Below, one piece after another: positions 1 through 6,382 of a stretch of DNA of 10,285 nt (the first letter of the stretch is position 1; each line of letters opens with the position of its first letter). Under the pieces are notes generated by a model that worked only from the letters and a program-made list of their open reading frames with translations, did not search any database and was not told the DNA's origin. The position numbers were made by a program, and so were the translations under genes. Origin of the DNA: Acidobacteriota bacterium (GTDB lineage: Bacteria > Acidobacteriota > Terriglobia > UBA7540); the NCBI GenBank assembly GCA_021827255.1, contig JAKAWO010000087.1:1-10285 (forward strand). Direction: 5' to 3'.

Positions 1-1140
1 TACGGACATCATCCGGCGTCCCGGATCCCGGCGCAAGCGGCGAATTTCGCGACCCAACTGGTCGAGGAACCGCTGACGAGTCCAAAGGCCACAGCGTAAT
101 AACGTCAGATAGGAATAATAGGTGGTCAGCCCCTCGACAAACCACAAACTTTTGGTGTACACCGGGCCGCGGTAATTGAAAGGCCCTAGCCCCGCCGGCC
201 GCAACCGCTTCACATTCCAGAGATGAAAGAACTCATGCGCGGCGATTTCAAGGGCTTCGCCGAGCGCCCCTTGCGACAAGCTGCCCGGAATGATGATGTC
301 GGTCGAATTAAGATGCTCCATGCCGTCGCCCATCGGAATGTCAGGGGCAAAGTGGAAGATGAAGGTGTAGTTCGCAAAATCCGGCAACGGCATCATGCCC
401 ATTTCGGTGTCAACGATCTTTTCCACGCCGTCCACCAGCGGCTGAATGTTCTTGTCGTTGGGGTCAAAACTATGCACGGCCACGCGGAACGTTTTACCGC
501 GATCTTGAAATGCTTGCATCCTAAGGCGCGGCGAAATCTCAAGCGGCGTGTCCGCCAAAACATCGTAGTCGCGCGCGTGGAACGTCTGCTGGCTGGTCGA
601 AAGCGAGAAACCGCTGACGATCTTCCATCCGGCGGGCGCATTGACCGTCAACGTGACTGGATCGGGCTTGTGGCCGGCGACATACATGAATACCGAAGCG
701 CCGTTCACCGCCGCGTGGGTGGTGTCGAATTGGGAGAACGATCCTGTCAGGTCATTCCCATAAACTCGATAGCGAACCTCGACCGTGCCTTGCGCGCCTT
801 GGGTATCCACATCCCAGGAGGTGTCGTCGGGTTGGTTCCAGCGAAGCGGCTGGTTGCTGGGGCCTCGAGCTTCAAATTGCTGCACGTTCTTGGCGAAGTC
901 GTAGATCGCGTAGCGGCCTGGCGCCCAGCGAGGCAGAACAAACTCGATGGAGGGCGTGGAGACGTTCCGCGCTGTGATCTCGACTTGCATAAGGTGCGTG
1001 GTCGGCCGCGTAAGGAGAAGCGCATAGCTAATCTCGAGGGGCGTGCCCTTTGACGCTTGAGCCGCATCGGAGCGCGCCGCCAAGCTGACGGCCACCAGCA
1101 CGACAAAGATTCCCGAACAAACACCCCTTCGCCGGCCCAT
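1..1140 (-). CDS. M61 family metallopeptidase (glycyl aminopeptidase-like), 3' end cut by the window edge
   Basis: Zinc aminopeptidase of the M61 (glycyl aminopeptidase) family, probably exported. From the ATG at 1140 the 380 visible residues start with a signal-peptide-like segment (MGRRRGVCSGIFVVLVAVSL..., hydrophobic core about residues 9-21). The N-terminal beta domain follows, with the family hallmark PRWAPGRYAIYDF near residues 70-82, then GDGMEHLNST (271-280). The catalytic site is HEFFHLWNVKRLRP (302-315), where H302 and H306 bind zinc and E303 is catalytic; E336 in the EGLTTYY segment is the expected third zinc ligand. The C-terminal part, which in this family usually includes a PDZ domain, lies outside the window. 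The start is uncertain. The frame stays open upstream: a TTG at 1164 lies three bases after an AGGAGG, and an ATG at 1278 overlaps the stop of the upstream acylase gene as ATGA. I prefer 1140 because the signal peptide begins there, but no ribosome binding site is well placed for it. It probably shares a transcript with the acylase gene. Confidence 0.9.
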   Translation of the reverse strand, partial: MGRRRGVCSGIFVVLVAVSLAARSDAAQASKGTPLEISYALLLTRPTTHLMQVEITARNVSTPSIEFVLPRWAPGRYAIYDFAKNVQQFEARGPSNQPLRWNQPDDTSWDVDTQGAQGTVEVRYRVYGNDLTGSFSQFDTTHAAVNGASVFMYVAGHKPDPVTLTVNAPAGWKIVSGFSLSTSQQTFHARDYDVLADTPLEISPRLRMQAFQDRGKTFRVAVHSFDPNDKNIQPLVDGVEKIVDTEMGMMPLPDFANYTFIFHFAPDIPMGDGMEHLNSTDIIIPGSLSQGALGEALEIAAHEFFHLWNVKRLRPAGLGPFNYRGPVYTKSLWFVEGLTTYYSYLTLLRCGLWTRQRFLDQLGREIRRLRRDPGRRMMSV

Positions 1141-1224
1141 CCATCTTATGGTTTGACTTTTCAAAGGCCTCCTCTGGGCTGTGATCCAATGGGTTCCAAA
1201 ATTCGGGCAACAACGGATCCGGGC

Positions 1225-1249
1225 GCTCGGCCTCCGAGGCTCGCGAGCC
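1225..1249. repeat. Cluster of short palindromes in the gap between the acylase and M61 genes
   Basis: Two adjoining inverted repeats are visible. CTCGG-cct-CCGAG spans 1226-1238, and the perfect 12-base palindrome GGCTCGCGAGCC spans 1238-1249. GCTCG at 1225-1229 can also pair with CGAGC at 1244-1248, so alternative folds exist. The cluster sits just downstream of the acylase stop. It could attenuate transcription between the two genes or be part of a small dispersed palindromic repeat. There is no T-tract, so it is not a standard intrinsic terminator. Its function is unknown. Confidence 0.5.
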
Positions 1250-1274
1250 ACGGGCACGTCGGTCGGCTCATCGT

Positions 1275-3734
1275 TCATTGCGCCGCGCCCCCGGCGGAAT
1301 GCCCCAGCGGCTCGAGCGTCAACTTGTGGACGGCAGCCGCAGAGACAGCATGGTTCGAGAACAGCATGCGAAAGCTCCGGCCGGCGTACCATGCTGAAAA
1401 CTGATCCTTGTAATAGGGGCTGAAAATCTGCCCGGACTCTCCGAGCGGAAGATTATTGACTGAGTGGTTGAAATGGGCAAAGTCCACCACCATGCGCATC
1501 GAAGGGCCGAGGTCCGGCGTCGTGGCCTTGACGGTGGTGGCCATGCCACGCTGCGGGAATGGCCCGACGTCAAAAATGTATTTCATCAGCGGCAGCGCGT
1601 CGAGCGGATGGCGAAAGAGCAGCGGAATGGTCCTGCCCCATTGCCAGCGAAGCTCGTCAGCGGTGCCCGTGAGCCGAGCGATGCGGCGCAAAGCGTCTTG
1701 CAGGCTTTCCATCAGGGTGACGTTAAAGTCGGCGTCGCCCGGCGGCAGCCAGCGCGCCCACTGATTTTGGAGCGCGTTGTCCACAAACGTCCAACGCAAT
1801 CCCCAATGATAGAACCGATAATCTTTCCCTAGCTTCGGCCGGAGCAGCCGCTCCAGAAGCGCCTGACGAGTGAACTTGCAGATGAGCGGGGCAGGGGAGT
1901 GCATCCGCGCCTCGCCGTTCCATTTCCCCAGAATGCCCAGCGCCTCCTGCATCTGAGGGTTCTGCGGCGGCCTGGCTTTGGCGGCCTTGATCAGCCAGCC
2001 GACCAGCCATTTGTCCTCCAGCGAATAGATATCCGAATCAATCCGCAGCATGTCCGCGACGGTCATTTTCTGCCTGGCTTCAAGAAGTTGATAGATGCGG
2101 GCGGTGCGCCAGGGTGCTTCCCAATCGTGGGTGATGAAGTAGGGGTACCCGTCGGGCACCACGCGGCTGTTCGCGGTGGCGATGATGCCGTAGGGCGGGT
2201 TGAAAGCGTGCGGAAGATCCTGGAAGGGAATATAACCCTGCCAGTCATACTCATTTGTGTCGCCGGGGACGGGCAGCGATCCGTCGCCTTTCTTGCGCAC
2301 GGGCACCCAGCCCGGCGCGTAATACCCGATGTTGCCGTCGGCGTCCGCATAAACCATGTTTTGCTCGGGACCGCTGAAGGTGCTGAGCGCGTCTTTGAAC
2401 TGCTGCCAGTTTTGCGCTTCGTCCAGCTTCATGAACGTGCTGATGTTAAGCGCGTGCGGCTGTAGAGCTGTCCATTCGAGCGCCAAGTCGCGGCCGCCTT
2501 CGTGCGAAACGATCGGGCCATGTCGAGTCACGCGGACCGTGAGCGGGTAATCCGGCCGGCCTCGAACATGAATCATCTCCCGCCGCGTTTCTGCTTGTTG
2601 CCATTGGCCGTTGTAAAGGTACTGATTTGAGTGCTGGGGATTGAATTTTTCAATGAACAAGTCTTGCACGTCCGGCCCTGTGTTCGTCATGCCCCAGGCG
2701 ATTCTTTGGTTGTGGCCGATGATAACCGCCGGGATACCCGGAAGGCTCACGCCGGTTACATCAACTTCCGGCGATTCGAGCTGGATCTGATACCAGACGC
2801 TCGGCACGCCCAAGTGAAGGTGAGGATCGTTCGAGAGCAGCGGCTTGCCCGAGTTGGTGTGGGCGCCGCTGACCACCCAATCGTTGCTGCCGAGCACAAG
2901 CGTGGACCGGTCCCAGGGGTGAAGGAGCGCGGCCAGCGACGGATGACGGCTCACTCCAAACAGTTCCGCCAAAAGCCCGTCGGGGCTGGGCTGAACGGCC
3001 CGGACCGGTCCACGAACCATCTCCGCGACCGGATGGTCGAGCGGCGAGCTGTCAGGAAACATGTCTCGATAGAGCTGGGGGCCGACGCGGCTCAGGATGA
3101 ATTCGCGCATCAAGTCAATGCGCCAGGAAGAATTCAGGGTCTTCATCATGTTCAGGGCGACGGCGAAGCAATCGGCAAGCCGCCACGGCCTCGGCTGATA
3201 GTGGAGAATGACGAACTCGATGGGCAGACGGTCGCGGTGGGTGGAGATGAAGGCATTGACGCCGCGTGTGTAAGCGGTGAGAAGGCGGCGGGAGTCGGGG
3301 TCCAGCTCCGCGACGGCCCGGTCGGCGGCTTCGCGGAAGCCGAGGGTGCGGTTTTGAATATCGGCGTGCAGCGCTCGCGGACCGAGGATTTCCGCCAACT
3401 CGCCGAAAGCGGCGCGGCGGCTGATGTCCATCTGCCACAGCCGGTCTTGCGCCGTGACGTACCCTTGGGAGAACAAAAGGTCGGGGAGCGATTGTGCCCG
3501 AAGGTGCGGAATGCCGTGGACGTCCCGCAAAATCTCCACGGGATGCTGGACGCCGGCAAGCCGAAGGGTTCCATCGAGCTCGGGCAGGCTGACGCGCGCC
3601 CGCCAATAGAACCAGCCGATGGCCCCGGCGGCCAAAAGCGCCAGAAGCGTCCCAGCCGCCGTGAAGGATCGCCGCAGCCGGTGAGTCGCGCTGTCGGCTG
3701 GTTTTTCTGGGACGGCTGTGGGAGTATGGGTCAT
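1275..3734 (-). CDS. Penicillin acylase family protein (Ntn-hydrolase), membrane-anchored
   Basis: An 819-residue amide hydrolase of the penicillin acylase (peptidase S45) family. Such enzymes cut acyl-amide bonds in beta-lactams, N-acyl-homoserine lactones or related compounds; the substrate here cannot be told from sequence. A hydrophobic segment at about residues 24-43 after an Arg/Lys-containing head predicts a membrane anchor or uncleaved signal. The alpha-chain hallmark DVHGIPHLRA (71-80) and GYVTAQDRLWQMD (91-103) are present. A spacer leads to LGSNDWVVSG (281-290), where autocleavage between G282 and S283 would expose the nucleophile Ser283. SNDPHLHLGVPS (301-312) follows. ANSR with Asn522 lies about 240 residues after Ser283, as the oxyanion Asn B241 does in penicillin G acylase; R543/R546 match the conserved Arg that follows it. 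Length suits an unprocessed precursor. I chose the ATG at 3734 over a TTG at 3821 because the nearest promoter-like sequence would start transcription between them. No strong ribosome binding site is visible. The gene is followed closely by the M61 peptidase gene. Confidence 0.93.
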   Translation of the reverse strand: MTHTPTAVPEKPADSATHRLRRSFTAAGTLLALLAAGAIGWFYWRARVSLPELDGTLRLAGVQHPVEILRDVHGIPHLRAQSLPDLLFSQGYVTAQDRLWQMDISRRAAFGELAEILGPRALHADIQNRTLGFREAADRAVAELDPDSRRLLTAYTRGVNAFISTHRDRLPIEFVILHYQPRPWRLADCFAVALNMMKTLNSSWRIDLMREFILSRVGPQLYRDMFPDSSPLDHPVAEMVRGPVRAVQPSPDGLLAELFGVSRHPSLAALLHPWDRSTLVLGSNDWVVSGAHTNSGKPLLSNDPHLHLGVPSVWYQIQLESPEVDVTGVSLPGIPAVIIGHNQRIAWGMTNTGPDVQDLFIEKFNPQHSNQYLYNGQWQQAETRREMIHVRGRPDYPLTVRVTRHGPIVSHEGGRDLALEWTALQPHALNISTFMKLDEAQNWQQFKDALSTFSGPEQNMVYADADGNIGYYAPGWVPVRKKGDGSLPVPGDTNEYDWQGYIPFQDLPHAFNPPYGIIATANSRVVPDGYPYFITHDWEAPWRTARIYQLLEARQKMTVADMLRIDSDIYSLEDKWLVGWLIKAAKARPPQNPQMQEALGILGKWNGEARMHSPAPLICKFTRQALLERLLRPKLGKDYRFYHWGLRWTFVDNALQNQWARWLPPGDADFNVTLMESLQDALRRIARLTGTADELRWQWGRTIPLLFRHPLDALPLMKYIFDVGPFPQRGMATTVKATTPDLGPSMRMVVDFAHFNHSVNNLPLGESGQIFSPYYKDQFSAWYAGRSFRMLFSNHAVSAAAVHKLTLEPLGHSAGGAAQ

Positions 3735-3792
3735 CGGTGAGCGAAGGAGCGGCCCCTTCAGCGTCCAACGGGCCTGAGGGCTCGGATAGGCG

Positions 3793-3821
3793 AGTGTACT
3801 CAAAATCAGCGAAGGGGGCAA
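3793..3821 (-). promoter_or_regulatory. Candidate housekeeping promoter for the acylase-M61 unit
   Basis: Read on the minus strand, TTGCCC (3821-3816) and TACACT (3798-3793) are separated by 17 bases. Each hexamer matches four of six positions of the sigma-70 consensus. Transcription would begin near 3786, about 50 bases before the ATG at 3734. If correct, this rules out a start at the TTG at 3821. Support is by pattern only. Confidence 0.4.
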
Positions 3822-3849
3822 CGAAAGAGCGATCTCGGCGGAAAGGGAA

Positions 3850-3878
3850 TTGACAATACTTTTTGCCTAATTTGTAAT
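3850..3878 (+). promoter_or_regulatory. Strong sigma-70-type promoter for the M13 peptidase gene
   Basis: A perfect -35 hexamer TTGACA (3850-3855), a 17-base spacer that is AT-rich compared with its surroundings, and a -10 hexamer TGTAAT (3873-3878, five of six consensus positions). Transcription would begin near 3885, leaving a leader of about 80 bases before the ATG at 3965. It is back-to-back with the minus-strand candidate, so the two transcription units may share control. Confidence 0.65.
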
Positions 3879-3938
3879 CGGCGCGAGGGGGCAGGGGAAG
3901 TATAATCAGCCATCAGCGAACGGATTTGAACGTGGAAT

Positions 3939-3960
3939 CAAACTTTTGAGTTTGCGGAGG
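3939..3960 (+). promoter_or_regulatory. Small hairpin abutting the M13 peptidase ribosome binding site
   Basis: CAAACT-TTTG-AGTTTG (3939-3954) is a perfect six-pair stem with a four-base loop. It ends directly before CGGAGG (3955-3960), whose GGAGG lies four bases from the ATG at 3965. The Shine-Dalgarno sequence fixes the start of the peptidase gene. A hairpin this close could affect ribosome access or mRNA stability; that role is inference. Confidence 0.5.
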
Positions 3961-3964
3961 AATT

Positions 3965-6067
3965 ATGAAGACCGAGTGGAAATGGGCGGCGGGCGTCGCG
4001 GCGACGATCGTGCTTGGCTTGGTAATGTTAATGGGCGGCAGGCGTCATTTCATTTTTGGCAGGCCCGCCCAGCCGCAGGCAGGCGCTTCCACGCCCGTCA
4101 TTCCGAAGCTGCGCGCCTTCGATCCCAGCATGATGGACACGAAGGTCAGCGCCTGCACGAATTTTTTCCAATTTGCCGATGGGACTTGGGTTAAGAACAA
4201 TCCGGTGCCACCGCAGTATCCAAGCTGGGGTTCGTTTAACGAGTTGCAAATCAAAGATCGCGAGGAACTGCACGGGATTCTGGAGCAGGCGGCTCGCGAT
4301 AAGGACGCGGCTCCCGGCTCGGACACGCAAAAGATCGGCTACTTTTACGCGAGCTGCATGGACCGGCCAGCGATCGAGCAAGCCGGCGTCAAGCCGCTCG
4401 AGCCTGAATTCAAACGAATCGCCGCCATCCACGACGAGAAAAGCCTGGAAGACGAAATCGCCCGCCTGCAACGCATGGAAGTCAACGCGGTCTTCAGTTT
4501 CGGCTCAACTCAGGACGAAAAGAACAGCTCGCAAGTGATCGCTGGGGCGGGGCAAGGTGGCCTTGGCCTGCCGGACCGCGACTATTACACCAAGACCGAT
4601 GCGAAGTCCGTAAAAATTCGCCAGGAGTACGTGGCTCACATCGCCAAAATGTTCGAATTGCTAGGCGATCCTCCGGCCAAGGCCGCCTCTGAGGCGGCGA
4701 CGGTGATGAAGATGGAAACCGAAATGGCCGACGCCTCGATGACGCCGGTCGAACTCCGCAATCCCGTGAAAACCTACCATAAAATGGCCATCGAGCAATT
4801 GCGAGGCTTGACCCCGAGCTTTTCCTGGCCTTCGTATTTCAACGAAGTTGGCAAGCCGGGACTTTCCACCGTGGATGTGATGCAGCCGAAATTTTTCCAA
4901 ACCGTCAGCCAGATGATGGCCACGCTGCCTCTCTCCAACTGGAAAACTTATCTGCGCTGGCATGTGATCAACCACGCGGCGCGGGCTCTTTCTTCGCCTT
5001 TCGTCCGGGAGAACTTTAACTTTAACGGGCGCATTCTGAGCGGAACCAAGGAAATTTTGCCGCGCTGGCAGCGGTGCGTCCAAGCCACCGACAACGAGCT
5101 CGGCTTTGCGCTGGGCAAGGAGTATGTGAAGAAGTATTTTCCACCCTCCGCCAAGGCTCGAGCGCTCAAGATGGTTCACAACCTGATGGACACCTTGCGC
5201 GAAGACATTCAAACCTTGCCGTGGATGGGCCCGAGCACCAAGAAGGCGGCCATTGCCAAGCTGGATGCGTTTACGCTGAAGATCGGCTATCCCGACAAAT
5301 GGCGTGACTACTCCCCCTATCGCGTAGTCCGGGGTCCTTACATTGTGAACTTCCTCAACGGCGACCGATTCGATTTCCATCACGACGTGAACAAAATTGG
5401 CAAGCCCGTGGATCGGACCGAGTGGCAAATGACGCCGCCCACCGTCAACGCCTATTACGATCCCCAAATGAATGAGATTGTTTTTCCGGCGGGAATCCTG
5501 CAGCCGCCCTTCTTCGATCCCAAGGCGGACGACGCGGTCAACTACGGCGGGATTGGGGCGGTGATCGGGCACGAAATGACGCATGGCTTTGACGACCAAG
5601 GCCGGCAGTTCGACGCTCACGGCAATTTGAAGAATTGGTGGACGCCGGAAGACTTGAAGCGCTTCAAGGCAAGAGCCCAGTGCATTGTGAACCAGTTTGA
5701 CAATTACGTTGCGATTGGCCATCAGCACGAAAACGGTAAGCTGGTTCTGGGCGAGGCCATCGCGGACTTGGGCGGGCTGACCATCGCTTATAAGGCCTTT
5801 AAGAAAACACCGGAAGGCCGGGCCAACGGTCCTAAAATTGACGGCTACACGCCGGACCAACGGTTCTTCATCGCCTATGGTCAAATCTGGGCGACCAACA
5901 TTCGGCCCCAGTTTGCCCGACTGCTGCTCAGCGCGGATCCGCACCCGATGGGTTTTATCCGCGCCTTCGCCGCGCCCTCCAACATGCCTGCCTTTGCCCG
6001 AGCGTTTGGGTGCCAGCCGGGAAGCGCCATGGTGAGGCCGGCCGGCGAACGCTGCCAGATTTGGTAG
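3965..6067 (+). CDS. M13 family (neprilysin-like) zinc metallopeptidase
   Basis: A complete 700-residue endopeptidase or oligopeptidase of the M13 family (PepO/neprilysin type), which cuts short peptides outside the cytoplasm. An N-terminal hydrophobic segment (about residues 8-24) gives a signal anchor or signal peptide. The M13 N-domain follows, with CTNFFQFADGTWVKNNPVPP (64-83) and WGSF (88-91). The catalytic domain shows NAYYDP (495-500), the zinc motif HEMTH (H536, E537, H540), and GEAIADLGG with E597 as third zinc ligand and D601. DPH (658-660) and a downstream Arg (R666) correspond to the substrate and transition-state binding His and Arg of neprilysin. The C-terminus ends in ...CQIW, the usual Cys-x-x-Trp ending. 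Length is typical. Two local departures are IWATN where the family usually has WC, and RAFA in place of the usual RVNG. GGAGG lies four bases before the ATG. The gene is divergent from the acylase gene and is followed by a strong hairpin. Confidence 0.96.
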   Translation: MKTEWKWAAGVAATIVLGLVMLMGGRRHFIFGRPAQPQAGASTPVIPKLRAFDPSMMDTKVSACTNFFQFADGTWVKNNPVPPQYPSWGSFNELQIKDREELHGILEQAARDKDAAPGSDTQKIGYFYASCMDRPAIEQAGVKPLEPEFKRIAAIHDEKSLEDEIARLQRMEVNAVFSFGSTQDEKNSSQVIAGAGQGGLGLPDRDYYTKTDAKSVKIRQEYVAHIAKMFELLGDPPAKAASEAATVMKMETEMADASMTPVELRNPVKTYHKMAIEQLRGLTPSFSWPSYFNEVGKPGLSTVDVMQPKFFQTVSQMMATLPLSNWKTYLRWHVINHAARALSSPFVRENFNFNGRILSGTKEILPRWQRCVQATDNELGFALGKEYVKKYFPPSAKARALKMVHNLMDTLREDIQTLPWMGPSTKKAAIAKLDAFTLKIGYPDKWRDYSPYRVVRGPYIVNFLNGDRFDFHHDVNKIGKPVDRTEWQMTPPTVNAYYDPQMNEIVFPAGILQPPFFDPKADDAVNYGGIGAVIGHEMTHGFDDQGRQFDAHGNLKNWWTPEDLKRFKARAQCIVNQFDNYVAIGHQHENGKLVLGEAIADLGGLTIAYKAFKKTPEGRANGPKIDGYTPDQRFFIAYGQIWATNIRPQFARLLLSADPHPMGFIRAFAAPSNMPAFARAFGCQPGSAMVRPAGERCQIW

Positions 6068-6079
6068 GGAGGACGGCCT

Positions 6080-6113
6080 GACGAAAACTGTCATGCAACC
6101 GACAGTTCTCGTC
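6080..6113 (+). terminator. Hairpin after the M13 peptidase gene; terminator-like but without a T-tract
   Basis: The 13-base arms GACGAAAACTGTC (6080-6092) and GACAGTTCTCGTC (6101-6113) pair with a single A-C mismatch around the loop ATGCAACC. The hairpin starts 13 bases after the peptidase stop. Its position suits transcript ending or 3'-end protection. No run of T follows, so a canonical intrinsic terminator is not supported. Confidence 0.55.
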
Positions 6114-6184
6114 CTGCTAGTCACCCTTGGCGGGACATCGGCCAGAATTATCAAGGAGATACGCGGCTCTACGACTTCCTCGGG

Positions 6185-6199
6185 TGGCCCCCCAATTGC
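6185..6199 (+). promoter_or_regulatory. Candidate sigma-54 (RpoN) promoter of the minor pilin operon
   Basis: TGGCCCCCCAATTGC has the -24 GG (6186-6187) and -12 GC (6198-6199) with exactly ten bases between them, as RpoN promoters require. It agrees with the TGGC and TTGC cores of the consensus TGGCACG-N4-TTGC; the base following is T. Transcription would begin near 6211. Type IV pilin genes in several bacteria depend on RpoN with the PilR activator, so the location makes sense. No activator site was identified. Confidence 0.55.
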
Positions 6200-6382
6200 T
6201 CTCCAGTAACGAGGGAGTAAACTCTTTAGAACTTGAATTGCGCGTCGGAATGTTCTACAGTACCCCCCAGGTAGAGGGGATTTCGATCGCGCTCGCCACG
6301 GACAGGCCGATAGAAAGAGCGCCCGAGCACGCCGCGTAGGTGAACTGCCCGCAGGCTCGACGGCCAAGGGGAGGACGATCCG

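Larger units (their letters stand above)
6068..6382. other. Intergenic region between the M13 peptidase and the pilin operon
   Basis: A 315-base stretch with no convincing gene. In order it holds a strong hairpin (6080-6113), a sigma-54-type promoter match (6185-6199) and a leader of about 170 bases. The leader contains small inverted repeats: CCCC at 6263-6266 with GGGG at 6276-6279, and GCTCG at 6291-6295 with CGAGC at 6324-6328. It ends in the ribosome binding site GGAGG (6370-6374). No known riboswitch consensus could be recognised in the leader. Confidence 0.6.

Noticed and set aside
223..1053. A 276-codon open frame on the plus strand.
   Set aside because: Antisense to the M61 peptidase gene, which carries the HEFFHLWNVKR motif in its own frame.
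2631..3740. A 369-codon open frame on the plus strand.
   Set aside because: Antisense to the penicillin acylase gene, with no recognisable motif. A codon-bias shadow.
3735..3821. TTG start adding 29 residues to the penicillin acylase.
   Set aside because: No ribosome binding site precedes it, and a promoter-like pair would start transcription downstream of it. The ATG at 3734 gives a normal signal-anchor N-terminus.
3901..3906. Perfect TATAAT as a second -10 element for the M13 gene.
   Set aside because: No acceptable -35 element lies 16-18 bases upstream. The TTGACA/TGTAAT pair is better supported.
6285..6360. Possible c-di-GMP-I (GEMM) riboswitch: CACGGACAGG, a GAAA and an ACGC occur in order.
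   Set aside because: The defining GCAAACC and GACGCAAAGCC segments are absent and the spacing is wrong. Three short matches in a GC-rich leader are not enough.
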